Notes: a model not told the origin generated them from the letters alone. Positions 48,111-62,551 are shown, counted from the stretch's first letter. The stretch is DNA of 64,000 nucleotides from Hemibagrus wyckioides (GCF_019097595.1 NC_080729.1:5826917-5890916), one strand, 5' to 3'. Numbers and translations: made by a program.

Positions 48111-49190
48111 TATATACAAATAGTGCTTACCTTGCTCATCTCCACTTGTTGCAAGTCTATTCATTATACTGTACTGTATTAATTATCCAAACACTATAAT
48201 AGCTTATCTGTAGTTATGAAGTTTTCAAGTGTGCCTTCAATGTAATGAAAACTTATGTAGAAACACGATACCACTAAACCATCAGCTATCTTAGATTGCA
48301 CTACCTTGTGTTATACGGGCAGGACATTGATTTAGAGCAATGTCAGAGGTGTATTCTGTACCTGGTAGTCCTTGATTAACTCCTCTGTCTCTTCACCAAG
48401 GTAGAAAATGAGGACTCTGATCACAGCTTCTCTTCGGGACTCAGTGCTGCTGTGATAAAAAACAAAACGAAACAATAACTACATACATATATAAATACAG
48501 ACTTCAGAATGCTAGCACATAAAGCTAAGTGCTTGATTGTTATATGTACATGCTTCATTTAAAAGGTCAAGGGTGTCATCAAGTTTCCTCCCGACAGAAC
48601 CTCCCTTCTTCCTGCAAATAGGGAATCGATCTGAGAGAGAGAGATAGATAGAGAGAGAGAGAGAGAGATAGAGAGAGAGAGAGATCACTTATTTGTGCCA
48701 ATCTAAGGCTTAGTAATGGCACAGACCAAGCTTGCGATTAGCATTAGCGATTAGCATTAAGTGCTAGCGCTAACGCGATTAGCGCATAAAATATGAAATG
48801 TATTCATTTGCAGTGATACAAAAAGGCACCAAAGCATGTAAACATTAGACATCATTCTCACACACTCCAGACTGGTTCTTATGAAAAGTATCTAGACAAC
48901 AATATCAAGTATGGTGTCATTTCTTCTTACCATATCAGCCACAGCTCCAAGCTACGGGCTAAAAGTGAACATGCTACACACTCACCGGGCTTTCGACAAG
49001 AAAACAAGCCCAATATTTCATACGGCTTACAGGAAGTTGTGACTAATTCATTTGAATTCACTTATTTCAAAGAAAAGTGTCTGAATCCATATTTTCTAAT
49101 GGTGACTCTATGCAGTTGAGTGGATCCTGTATGGTACTAGTAGGCGTACTAGTAATAATTAAATATAGCATTTGTCGTTTATTCCTCGGC

Positions 49191-49267
49191 GTCCCGGGGG
49201 TGGCTCAACTGGCTAAAGCGCTTTACCAGAGGCTCTTGTTACGGTAGGTCAGGTTCGAGCCGCAGGT
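49191..49267 (+). ncRNA. tRNA-like Pol III head, module copy e
   Basis: A-box intact; one base is missing before the B box compared with copy a. Confidence 0.4.
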
Positions 49268-50256
49268 GCATCAACATGGGTAAGAAAACATAACAAATAA
49301 ATACAATCAAATCTCAAACTCCTCCCAAAAACACATCAATGCTCCGAGTCTCATTTCCACAGAGCCTCACCTGACTCAAGCTGCCGCTCTCAACGGTGTA
49401 CAGAGACACCGAACACCTCCAATACTGACACAAGGCAAATAAACCAACTTCATAACATACATCTGCCACTTCGTCATCTAATCTACTACTGTACTGAGAG
49501 ACACAAGGACATCTCGGACTTCGTCATCTAATCTACATCAATGTCTAATGTACTGAGTGACACGAGAGCAACCACCAACTTTTTTTTGCTAGCAACTTTA
49601 TATCAAGCCACGTGCCGATTATTACTTTTTACTTATTTATTTTTATTACCAGTCTGTATCTTTTCTAAACCAAGTTCATGAAACATGTCTCTTGTATCCA
49701 TGCTCGGAGTTGTGGTTCATTTATTTTCATGTAACCTTTACATACGTCTTAATATTGCAGATCAATGATGTTCACGTTTTCTATAAAAAAAAAACTTTAT
49801 TTTTGCTTCAGAAGACAGTTTTTTGTTCATATTTACACCTAGAAAGTAAAACTCACATTTACTCACATTTTCTGGTTAGGAACTAGGCATATCTTATGCA
49901 TTATAGTTAAAATATGAGTTGTCATATATAATTGAACAGTCAGTTCTTTTAAAATGCACTTGGTCCTGAATTTACACAACATGAAATAAAATAAATAACA
50001 GATTTATAAAAATAAAAAACAAAACAAAATAAACCCCACAGAGCAGTGAGACATGCATTGGGAGAACCTGAGAAATGAACAACTGTAATACAGGGAGCTT
50101 ACTCTAACTACCTTCATTGTCATCTCTATGGCTTTTAGGCTTGCAAATTGACCTTGAGATTATGTACCTTACAGGAAATCTTTTGTTCACATCCTCATTT
50201 TAGCACAGGGTTCACAATCCTGGTCAAAGACCCCTGCCCTGCCCACTACAGATTAC

Positions 50257-51054
50257 ATGAACCAGGAGTCTTCAGTGAATCACAAGCATGAAGATACCAT
50301 CTCCGATGAGGGTGAAGTGGGGAAAGACAACGTGAATTGGTATCTTTCAGCTTCAGATTCACTGAACACACCCACATATAGCTGTTGTTGCAGAATGTAC
50401 AAATGATATATTTGGTCCAGTGTAAAGGTAAGAACATCATCTGTTACTAATTTATTTTTAATGTAATTTATTTTTAAGGTAATGTAATTTAATGCCTTTT
50501 CAAACAATTAGATAAGGCAAAATCTAACAATTACTAAATAAAATAATTAGAAAATGAATCTGCTTGCCATCACTAATGTATCATTTCTGTGTGTGGGAAA
50601 CACTGGTCTAACATTAGCTACACTGCTAACAAACCTGGCTATATAGCTTGGGAGCTAAATATTGTATTGTGTAGAATAAAACATTAAAATCAGTAGATGG
50701 CAAAATATTCTCTTTTATTATTAATGCTTGATTTAAATTTAATAGTTAGCTGAATGCTAACGCACTTGAAAACATGGCTGCCCGTTTTAAGCTCTCAACA
50801 CAATACAATATTTCTCCTAGTTTTACCTACTAGTTAATAAACTTGGCTATTGGTTGTAAATGTATGATAGAAAATGTTAGTTGTAATTGAAGTCATTATT
50901 CCGAGTCACAGAAAACTCATTTTTTCAGACTCTGTGGATGTGCTGGGAGAATCACTTAATACTCCCTCTGTCCTCCAGGTAAGTGTCAGCTACATAGTCC
51001 GATTTTAACTACATTTCAAACATGTAGGCTGCTACTGACTGTGTGTGTGTCTGT

Positions 51055-51087
<33 letters not shown>

Positions 51088-51326
51088 TATTAAGGTCGAT
51101 GAGCCCAAACTGCTGCTTCTTCCCACTGAACCTCACATGGACACTTCAGCTGTCAGTCTGGTAACCAGACCTACAATTTATTTATGAAAGTTTCATGCTA
51201 GAATAAGAAACACTTGTGAACTTTTTGTCCTACTTTTCACAGCCTCCCAGTGCTGGTGAGCTGAACAGAGCCTGGTGTGATCAAGTTCAGTCTCCAGAGT
51301 ACAGTCTACTGTACAGTGCTGCAGCT

Positions 51327-51359
<33 letters not shown>

Positions 51360-53004
51360 CTTTACAAGTTCTAATGTTTCGTTTTGTTGTTCCATTTCTA
51401 GTCAGTGGACATCAAGAGAGACATCCTCAGGATATTAAGGGGTCCAGAGAGTAGACTCTGTGAAACTAGAGCGATGTACCTCTTGAATCATGAGGTAATC
51501 ACAGTCTTTATTAATCTGGTGAAGAGAATTGACAGTAATGAGTATTATATGCACACTTTTATTTAATAGTTCTTGAGTTTCATCTAATCATCATTTGCAG
51601 GAATTCTCTTATGATTGCAACACTGAGGTCCAGTTCACTGGCATTCAGGTAAGGGATTATTCATTGTGGAGTGATAAAATTTTGTTAACACAAGAGATAC
51701 TAACTCTTCTATCTCTGCTCCAGGGTCTGAATCTCTATGTAAAGAACCTGGATTGCAGCGTGGATGAGCGCCTGTACACGGCCTTCTCTCAGTTCGGCAC
51801 CATCAAAAATGCAAAGGTCACTTACAGCTAATAATCCCTCCATTTTATCCCTTTCCCAATAACCTCTAACCACTTCCCCTGACTCCAGAGTGTAAAACTT
51901 CATCTGTGCTCATTATTTTATTCATGGTGCTGCCTCCTACTGGTCACGATGGAAAACGGTCGCTCCAGGAGGTTCGGCTTCGTGTGCTTCGAGTCTTTCA
52001 AGGAAGCCATGATCGCCATTCAGGAGATGAATGGCTGGATGTGGGGCAGGCGGCCTGTGTACGTCAGCGTGGCTCGAAGGAAAGAAGAACGTCAGGCTTA
52101 CCTCGCCCGTCTCCACAACATCCCATCATCAGCAGACCAGAAGCACTGAAAGACCATCAAGCAGTCAGGTGCCATGTGCCAGTGACAACTGCACTAAAGT
52201 GTCTACACCAACATCTGTAGACACTGCTCCATTAGCATCTGTGGAGCAACATCCAGCTGTGGACAGTGTCCCAGCTGTTGAGAAGGTTCCATCAGAGGAC
52301 AGTGTCCCCGTTGTTGAGACAGCTCAACCAGTGGACACTGTCCCAGTCCTCGAGAACACACCATCAGAGGAGAGTGTTCCAGTCCTCGAGACACCGCCAG
52401 CTGCAGTTACGACTCCAGCAGAAGTTCCAGCTGCACACAATGTCCCAGAGACAACTACGGCACCTTCTACGTCTGAGGCGTCAGTGGACAAGGTGCAGCC
52501 GGACACAAAAGAAAGAATAAAACACACACACCAATATCACAATATATTGTACGGTAGACTTTGGTACTAATTGTGTGACAATAATAATAATAATAATGTT
52601 TTGTGTTTCCAGGATGAATCCACATCTGAACCTACAAGGAAGAGGCTCACGATTTACATGCTGGAGTCTTCACCACTTGAAGACCAGATTCAGATGGCCT
52701 GTGAGTTTTACACACACACACACACACACACACCTGACTTATATACACTCCTTCTCTGCACTTTTTACTTTTTAATTCACTTTTTTCTGACCCTCCATGT
52801 TACATGATTGGATGGCTGGGATCATCCCTTTCACTCATATCTCTCTCTCTCTCTCTCTCTGACCACATGCTGCCCCTCGTTGAAGAAATTCACCCGGTTC
52901 AAGCCAGCAAGAACACGCTGATGCTAGTGGAGAGAGAAAACAATTTTGAAATAATGAACATGATTGGGATACCCTTTTATGGTCTTGCTGGCGCTTTGGC
53001 TTAA
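50257..53004 (+). pseudogene. PABP-like mosaic gene, copy 3
   Basis: Exons: 1 50257-50427, 2 50929-50978, 3 51095-51160, 4 51243-51329, 5 51402-51494, 6 51601-51648, 7 51724-51816, 8 51943-52149, 9 52613-52700, 10 52861-53004. Donors GTAAGA, GTAAGT, GTAACC, none, GTAATC, GTAAGG, GTCACT. Domain content as copies 1 and 2, including RRM4 and the MLLE-like end. It differs in exon 1, where a small change makes TGA at 50404-50406, so it cannot start there. No Tc1 in intron 1. Because all three copies have lost the same three splice signals, those losses are ancestral. Confidence 0.6.
52262..52405 (+). repeat. Four 36 bp repeats coding a VP motif
   Basis: Units begin GACAGTGTCCC, GACAGTGTCCC, GACACTGTCCC and GAGAGTGTTCC. 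Translated in frame with 52031 they give DSVPAVEKVPSE and three variants. Confidence 0.85.
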
Positions 53005-53326
53005 ACCATGTTTCTGTTAAACATAGAACACTAAACTCCGAATCAGTAATCAGTTCAATAATAATAAGTGCTTTAGATGAAAGATCTTATATTTAACAGT
53101 CCTAGCTTCAGATCAAAGCTGCTGGCTGTGCATTCACTATAATCAAAGTTTATGCTAATCAGGTTACTAAAACAAGTTTTCTGAGTTTATACATTTTAGT
53201 TTAGCTCAGGGACAGACTCAATGTTGTAAACCCTGGTGACGACTCTTTGGAGCTAGCAGATTAGCCTGCTTGTCTGCTCCCTGGCCCTGGCTTTGGATTG
53301 TCACCAATTAACTAGACCTGGTCTTG
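53005..53326 (-). mobile_element. LINE ORF2 start fragment beside PABP-like copy 3
   Basis: Inverted copy of 34132-34457, with one small change near 53245 (CTTTGGAGCTAGCAG). Confidence 0.65.
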
Positions 53327-55213
53327 ATGGACCCAGTGACTAATTAAATGCACAAATTGAAGGTCACCTCAATTTCAATAGTGACCGCATCCTTTGGTGA
53401 AATTTCATTTGCCACATCTATCAAACTGTTTAGAATCTCTAAACCATAATTATGAAATTCTGCAAAGCTGGTGAAAGCTGTTAACGTTTCTCCTATTCTC
53501 AGTGTTATTGAATCGGTCACGGCTGATTATTCTAATATTAGGATCTACACCGTTACCGAGCTGAACATTCAGATCATGCACATCTATCTGAGCATTTGGA
53601 TCACTGGCCATTTTAAGGATGTGTTCATTACAATGGCTGGGGGTCAAATAAGTTAACAAGACTGTCATTTAACATAAGACTCATTTAGACCCTGAAACAA
53701 ATCTTGAGGAGATAATGGGCTGTGTTGTACAGACTTTTCTGTAATCTTAACAGACTTGTTGTAGAATATGTCGTACGGTGTCACCATGGAAAGTGATGCG
53801 TTGTTGTCTATACCAGGACTCTAACAAGCTGAGGGTTATTACTGGTTTCAATAATTATCAATTGTTCATTCACAGTCATACATCTATATAAGTATCTATT
53901 ACTGATAATCAAAAATGCAGGTGTTTCCTTCCTGGTTGGTTTTCAAGTGAATTATATAGATAACAGAAGTTTTCCAGTAAACCTTGCCTTAATTGAAATA
54001 ACTCCACAACTGCATCGTTGAACTCCTGAAGAAGGTTTTCTTCTTGATCCAAGTTTTATTCCTGTAGTTGTTCGAACTCCTCTTGAGCGTTCTCTTCTTG
54101 ACCCACGTTATACCTCTGTAATAAATCCTCTTGAACGTTTTCTTCTCAGTCCAAGTTATATTCCTCCAACTGTTCGAACTCCTCTTGTTCTCCTCGTGTC
54201 ACATCTAAAAGAAAACAAAAATTTGAGAGCTTTATGCACTGAAGGGTTAGGTGAAGATAGAATGAAATTATTTATAAAAAAGAACACAAATCCACCCACC
54301 TGAATCATCACTGACAGTCAGTGTGCCCTCGACTTCTGAATATGAAACAAAATATAAACAGATATGACATATAAAAGGTTTTACAAAGTAACCATGCTTT
54401 TATGATGTGACTTATGTGAAATTCTAGGCTGTGGAACTACAACGGCTGTAGGTCTTTGGATAGACTGGGGTTCCTGATGTTCCGGCCTTCTTAGATTCTT
54501 TGGGACTTGTGTGGACGTTTGAGGAAACTTGTCGTCAGAAAAAAAAAATCACAACATCCTTTTCTAAATAAATCAGCAAAACAAATTATTAACTTAATAT
54601 GCACGAATGCCTTTTAGTTCACAAAACAGTTCTAAGAGACAAGGTGAAATTAGCTAAAAGGCTTCACTTTGATAGTTCATCCTAGATCACCGGTTTCCTG
54701 ATCACAGAGTTTAAACATTTTTGCAGGGCTGATGTGTAGAGCTTTGCCTTCTCATATTCACTAAGATCAATGCTTGACAATGTGTGTCAGATTGCATCAT
54801 CCAAGCAGTTTTCAGCAGTTTTTCTAAGACTTGCATTTTCTGTGGTCATGTTTAAGTTCATCAAGCTGATGTTGGGACTAAATACATTTTATCCACGGTC
54901 TCCATGTTAAATGTTACGGGAACTCGATGCCCTCATTCTCCAGATATTTGTTAACGTATTCACCAGTAGTCCTTTCAGCAATCACCCAGGATGGAGATCC
55001 TGAACTTTCCTGTTGGGTCTTTAGAAATATTTTAATGTAGTCGGCAAACACAGTGTCGCGTGTATTAGGAAAGTGCCAAACTTCAAAGATTTAAGATTTT
55101 GTAGCCTTTTTCAACAGCTTTTGAAATTTTGATAGAATCCCACGTCCCTATAAGAGCTCTATCCTGATCCGAATGCTTACATTGCTCATGCTGATGCTCA
55201 GTGCACCGTCTGC
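53327..55213 (-). pseudogene. Polinton-like block e
   Basis: Inverted copy of 32243-34131 with the same stops, acidic repeats and frame changes. Confidence 0.5.
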
Positions 55214-56097
55214 AAGAATCAAGAAGCTTTATTGTCATTTCAACCACATATAGCTGACGCAGTACATAGTGAAATGAAACAACGTTTCTCCAGGACCTGG
55301 TGCTACATAAACATACTACAACAAGTTCAACACAAATACCACAGAGCTAGGACAGAAGTTTGTCTTAGCCACGTAAAGTACACAGTGTGCAGCTAGGTGC
55401 AAACAGAGCATAGACAAGACAGTGCAAAAGACAATAAATACAAGAAAGACAACACAAAAAGAACACAGGACACTTAGCGCCGAAAAGAAAGAAAAGAACA
55501 TGTGTAATGGAATGTAAGCGAAATAAAATAAGAAAGGGAAATGATGTTAAAGTATTGTGCAAAAATACACAGCAGCGGCTGAGGTAGTGCAAATAGAAAT
55601 AAACAAATAACTATAGCAGCGGAGGACAGGTAGAGGTAGTGCAATAAGTAATGAACAATATAAATTGTGTGTTAGCTTTGCGGATGCAGCGTGCGGTGTA
55701 AATGTCCGTGATAGAGGGGAGAGAGACTCCAATTATCTTCTCAGCTGTCCTCACTATCCGCTGAAGGGTCTTGCAATCCGAGACGGTGCAATTCCCAAAC
55801 CAGGCAGTGATGCAGCTGCTCAGGATGCTCTCGATGGTCCCTCTGTAGAACACAGTCAGGATGGGGGAAGGGAGATGGGCTTTCCTCAGCCTCCTCAGGA
55901 AGTAGAGGCGCTGCTGGGCTTTCTTGGTGATGGAGCTGGTGTTGAGTGACCAGGTGAAGTTCTCCGCCAGATGGACACCAAGGAATTTGGTGCTCTTGAC
56001 GATCTCCACCGAGGATCCGTCGATGGACAGCAGAGAATGGTCACTCTGTGAAGTCAACTCTCCTGAAGTCAACAACCATCTCTTTGGTCTTGTTGAC
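55214..56097 (-). mobile_element. LINE, inverted copy of 31359-32242
   Basis: Same 5' and 3' joints, so it was carried with the arm and is not a new insertion. Confidence 0.9.
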
Positions 56098-56541
56098 CAT
56101 AGAGGAAAGAGAAGTTTACCTTCTTTTTACCTGAAAGGGCAGAAGTGTCATCCACAGACCTCGAGGTCATAAAACTTTGGCTCTGATTATACCGAAGTAA
56201 TTTTCCCGAGGCTGAAAGGTACGAAAAATGGTGACAGGGTGACTGATCAGGTACGTCTCATTTACGCATTTATGATTCTCTCACCTGGCTGTGCTACGTA
56301 ATGTAAATACAATGCGTTATTTGTCTCAAAATCATAAGACATTTCTCACCAGTTTCTTCTACTTTAGCCAGTGGTATAAAACAGCTGTTTAGTGTCACTG
56401 TCGAGTTTTTCACAGCAGAGTTTACATTTAACCTTAGAACACACGTGGTTTTTAGGTTTAAAAGGGTTCTGTGGTATCACACATTTACACTTACGACAGT
56501 AGAACCCTGTTTAACAGAAGGAATATTCACCATCGCTTGAC
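56098..56541 (-). pseudogene. Polinton-like polymerase N-terminal piece, inverted copy
   Basis: Mirror of 30915-31358. 56542-57192 is the mirror of the featureless stretch 30264-30914. Confidence 0.5.
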
Positions 56542-57192
56542 TGTAGCTTTGCTTTATGTCTATATTGAGATGGAAGACTTTACAATGTAAATTCATAGTA
56601 TTAGTTTGATTTGTGTTGAAAGGTAATTCAAATTTTATTGGTTATTGAGATGATGACCACTGGATTGGTCACTCGTGCTGATTTTGTGGCGCATGCAGTG
56701 TCATCGTTTTATTTTGTGTTCATTTAGCCGCTTGGTGTTGGAATTGGATTTTGTTTAGGAGGAATCGGTCTCTGTAGTCTTAAAGAAGAAAGTCTTCCCG
56801 GTCTTTCTGTATGCAGCATGTCTATAATACATTAAGGCTTTCTATGCTTCAGAAAGGATTTATCATCTCTGCCCTGGCTCTCTCCCGGTACCAGGGGCGC
56901 TCGTGTGGAAATGTTTTTAACCAACATGAAGCAGTCATCAGAAACAAACATCACACACAACTTCATTTATACACAAAGCCAAATCTTAAACACTTCATTC
57001 TGCTTACAGAGAGTGGAGAATGTGAGGGAAAAGGCTAATCTTTATAAACAGATATCTGTATATGAATGCTAAATCATCGTCAGTCTAAAGCCGATAGTTT
57101 CCGAAACAGACTCGGCTGCACTCGGGCCGCTGCTGCTAGCCTACTGCCAAAAACAATCATATTATTAGTGCAAATAAAATCTAATTACTTAC

Positions 57193-57234
57193 CGGGGCTT
57201 TTTCATATCTTTCCTCACATTGTTTGTGATCCAT
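57193..57234 (-). CDS. Candidate first coding exon, inverted copy
   Basis: MDHKQCEERYEKAP then donor GTAAGT, as at 30222. The promoter-like patch with CCAAT lies at 57243-57466. Confidence 0.35.
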
Positions 57235-57242
57235 CCCGGCAT

Positions 57243-57466
57243 GGAGAAAAGTTTTCTTGAGAAAATGAGAGCTTGTTTTTCTCTTGTTGTTCATGGAGAG
57301 CTCTGATTGGATAATCACTAATTGGTGGTTAACTTGGTGGGGGAGGGGCGAGCTCTGTCTTAACCATACAGGCAAAGTGAACAGTGGCTTGGAAAAGTGC
57401 AGCTCAGGCCTCGGTGGATGAGGAGAGCAAGCTCTGGCTCAGCAAGGGGGAAAGTTGTCTGAGGCA
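57243..57466 (-). promoter_or_regulatory. Promoter-like region, inverted copy
   Basis: CCAAT box and pyrimidine/GC tract conserved with 29990-30213; differs by a few bases near 57378. Confidence 0.35.
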
Positions 57467-57585
57467 TGGTTTAGTAAATATGATCATTTTTCATGACCAA
57501 ACTCCTTTTATGAATGTGAGCTTTCTGCATTAACACACCTTAAAATTCTAAGATATTAAAATGAATTATTTTGTCAACCTTGGTG

Positions 57586-57726
57586 TTCATCCTAAAGGTG
57601 TTCTATCAGGACTCTGTGCAGGCCAGTCAAGTTCCTCCACACCAAACTCGCTTTGGATCCATGGACCTTGCTTTGTGCACTGGTGTGTAGTCATGTTGAA
57701 ACAGGAAGGGGCCATCCTCAAACTGT
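57586..57726 (-). mobile_element. Tc1-like fragment, inverted copy of 29730-29870
   Basis: Identical layout, next to an AT run. Confidence 0.75.
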
Positions 57727-57759
57727 TATTATATATATATATATGAATATACACACACA

Positions 57760-57966
57760 GTATACACCAATCAGCCATAACATTATGACCACTGACAAGT
57801 GAAGTGAGTAAGACTAATTATTCTCATCATGGCACCTGTTAGTGGGTGGGATATATTAGGCAGCAAGTCAACATTTTGTTCTCAAAGGTGATGTGTTAGA
57901 AGCAGGAAAAATTGGCAACCATAAGGATTTGAATGAGTTTGACAAAGGCCAAGATCACATATGAGC
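57760..57966 (+). mobile_element. Tc1-like family 2 fragment, inverted copy of 29490-29696
   Basis: Terminal CACCAATCAGCCATAACATT retained. Confidence 0.75.
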
Positions 57967-58171
57967 AGGCTGTGGCATTCAGATGAAGTGCCTCTCAAAC
58001 CAACAGGGTGCAGGCTATATTATAAAGCTCATGGAAGGGATACAGTCACACCAGGGTCCTAATTGGAACAAACAATTCACTTCTGGCCAAAATTCAGCAT
58101 GCAGCAATTCCAGATGTTGTATAAGATACACTTTAATGTCATAAACGACATTGTTGACCTCAGACAGGTAT

Positions 58172-59723
<1,552 letters not shown>

Positions 59724-59858
59724 TATGTTTAATTCAATGTAATGAAAACTTATGTAGAAACACGATACCACTAAACCATCAGCTATCTTAGATTGCACTA
59801 CCTTGTGTTACACGGGCAGGACATTGATTTAGAGCAATGTCAGAGGTGTATTCTGTAC

Positions 59859-60127
59859 CTGGTAGTCCTTGATTAACTCCTCTGTCTCTTCACCAAGGTA
59901 GAAAATGAGGACTCTGATCACAGCTTCTCTTCGGGACTCAGTGCTGCTGTGATAAAAAACAAAACGAAACAATAACTACATACATATATAAATACAGACT
60001 TCAGAATGCTAGCACATAAAGCTAAGTGCTTGATTGTTATATGTACATGCTTCATTTAAAAGGTCAAGGGTGTCATCAAGTTTCCTCCCGACAGAACCTG
60101 CCTTCTTCCTGCAAATAGGGAATCGAT
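59859..60127 (-). pseudogene. Exons a and b, module copy f
   Basis: Exon a 60127-60047 (donor side CAT as in copy e) and exon b 59946-59859. No exons c or d follow on the minus strand, because the Tc1-like element lies there. Confidence 0.5.
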
Positions 60128-60138
60128 CTGAGAGAGAG

Positions 60139-60177
<39 letters not shown>

Positions 60178-60681
60178 ACTTATTTGTGCCAATCTAAGGC
60201 TTAGTAATGGCACAGACCAAGCTTGCGATTAGCATTAGCGATTAGCATTAAGTGCTAGCGCTAACGCGATTAGCGCATAAAATATGAAATGTATTCATTT
60301 GCAGTGATACAAAAAGGCACCAAAGCATGTAAACATTAGACATCATTCTCACACACTCCAGACTGGTTCTTATGAAAAGTATCTAGACAACAATATCAAG
60401 TATGGTGTCATTTCTTCTTACCATATCAGCCACAGCTCCAAGCTACGGGCTAAAAGTGAACATGCTACACACTCACCGGGCTTTCGACAAGAAAACAAGC
60501 CCAATATTTCATACGGCTTACAGGAAGTTGTGACTAATTCATTTGAATTCACTTATTTCAAAGAAAAGTGTCTGGATCCATATTTTCTAATGGTGACTCT
60601 ATGCAGTAGAGTAGATCCTGTATGGTACTAGTAGGCGTACTAGTAATAATTTAATACAGCATTTGTCGTTTATTTCCCGGC

Positions 60682-60758
60682 GTCCCGGGTGTGGCTCAAC
60701 TGGCTAAAGCGCGTTAACAGAGGCTCTTGTTACGGTAGGTCCAGGTTCGCGCCGCAGG
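60682..60758 (+). ncRNA. tRNA-like Pol III head, module copy f
   Basis: As copy a but the B box is damaged (GGTTCGCGCC). Confidence 0.35.
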
Positions 60759-61730
60759 TACATCAACGTGGGTAAGAAAACATAACAAATAAATACAATC
60801 AAATCTCAAACTCCTCCCAAAAACACATCAATGCTCCGAGTCTCATTTCCACAGAGCCTCACCTGACTCAAGCTGCCGCTCTCAACGGTGTACAGAGACA
60901 CCGAACACCTCCAATACTGACACAAGGCAAATAAACCAACTTCATAACATACATCTGCCACTTCATCTAATCTACTACTGTACTGAGAGACACAAGGACA
61001 TCTCGGACTTCGTCATCTAATCTACATCAATGTCTAATGTACTGAGTGACACGAGAGCAACCACCAACTTTTTTTTGCTAGCAACTTTTCTCTTCATCTC
61101 AGTAAATGACTATTTATATCAAGCCACGTGCCGATTATTACTTTTTACTTATTTATTTTTATTAAGTCTGTATCTTTTCTAAACCATGTTGTCCTAAAAA
61201 GCACAACTTCAATTCATCAAATAAACATGTCTCTTGTATCCATGCTCGGAGTTGTGGTTCATTTATTTTCATGTAACCTTTACATACGTCTTAATATTGC
61301 AGATCAATGATGTTCACGTTTTCTATAAAAAAAAACTTTATTTTTGCTTCAGAAGACAGTTTTTTGTTCATATTTACACCTAGAAAGTAAAACTCACATT
61401 TACTCACATTTTCTGGTTAGGAACTAGGCATTTCTTATGCATTATAGTTAAAATATGAGTTGTCATATATAATTGAACAGTCAGTTCTTTTAAAATGCAC
61501 TTGGTCCTGAATTTACACAACATGAAATAAAATAAATACCAGATTTATAAAAATAAAAAACAAAACAAAATAAACCCCACAGAGCAGTGAGACATGCATT
61601 GGGAGAACCTGAGAAATGAACAAGAGATTGAGATTATGTACCTTACAGGAAATCTTTTGTTCACATCCTCATTTTAGCACAGGGTTCACAATCCTGGTCA
61701 AAGACCCCTGCCCTGCCCACTACAGATTAC

Positions 61731-61753
61731 ATGAACCAGGAGTCTTCAGTGAA
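61731..61753 (+). pseudogene. Truncated exon 1 of the PABP-like gene
   Basis: Same break as 12483-12505. Confidence 0.75.
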
Positions 61754-61906
61754 CATCTTGAAAAAGGTTAAGTAAAAGAATTGTTTGGAAGTATGACAGT
61801 ATAGAATAGTGGAAGTTGGTCTACAACATGTCTTTTCCCTACAGGTAGGTAAAACCTTTCTTATGTTAAAATGAAAGCATATATATACACATACAAATAC
61901 ATAAGC

Positions 61907-62551
61907 ATATACCCGATATTGTCAAATCATCGATTTCAGGGGTTCCAATCACTTCCATGGTCACATGTGTATAAAATCAAGCACCTAGGCATACAGACAG
62001 CTTCTACAAACATTTGGGAAAGAATGGGTCACTCTCAGGAGCTCAGTGAAATTAAGCGTGGTACAGTGATAGGCTGCCACCTGTGTAATAAGTCCATTCA
62101 TGAAATTTCCTCACTACTAAATATTCCACGGTCAACTGTTACTGGGAACAACAGTAACTCAGACCATGAAGTGGTAGTCCATTTAAAATCACAGATCGGG
62201 GTCAGTGCATGCTGAGGTGCACAGTGCACAGAAGTCAATAGCTACAGACCTCCAAACGTCGCGTGGCCTTCAGATTAGCTCAAGATCAGTGTGTAGAGAG
62301 CTTCATGGAATGGGTTTTCATGGCCGAGCAGCTGCATCCGAGCCTTACATCACCAAGTGCGATGCAAAGCGTCGGATGCAGTGATGGGAAGCACACTGCC
62401 GCTGGACTTATAGAGCAGTGGAGACGTGTTCTCTGGAGTGATGAATTAGAGCAGAGACTGTGAGCCAGGCCTTCTCGTTTAACATCAGTGCCTGACCACA
62501 CAAATACACTTCTAGAGCAATGGTAAAAAATTCCCATAAATTCCCATACCT
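61907..62551 (+). mobile_element. Tc1-like remnant, sister of 12656-13300
   Basis: Same deletions; HEISSLLNI here against HEIPSLLNI there. Confidence 0.8.

Larger units (their letters stand above)
45797..48630 (-). pseudogene. Four-exon unrecognised gene, sister copy
   Basis: Exons a 48630-48550, b 48449-48362, c 46898-46829, d from 45929. The last base of exon a before the donor is T instead of G (CAT/GTACAT), which weakens that donor. Exon c reads HLKRKMLM. Otherwise as 8046-10880. Confidence 0.45.
43324..50276 (+). repeat. Segmental duplication, direct copy of 5452-12505
   Basis: See that entry. This copy has both TTAA target sites intact, lacks about 140 bp inside the TTAA element, and continues into a complete exon 1 at its right end. 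Confidence 0.9.

Noticed and set aside
43324..50276. Assembly duplicate of 5.45-12.5 kb
   Set aside because: Many independent differences (TTAC against TTAA, a 140 bp gap, a donor change, different right flank) favour two real loci, though only long reads can settle it.
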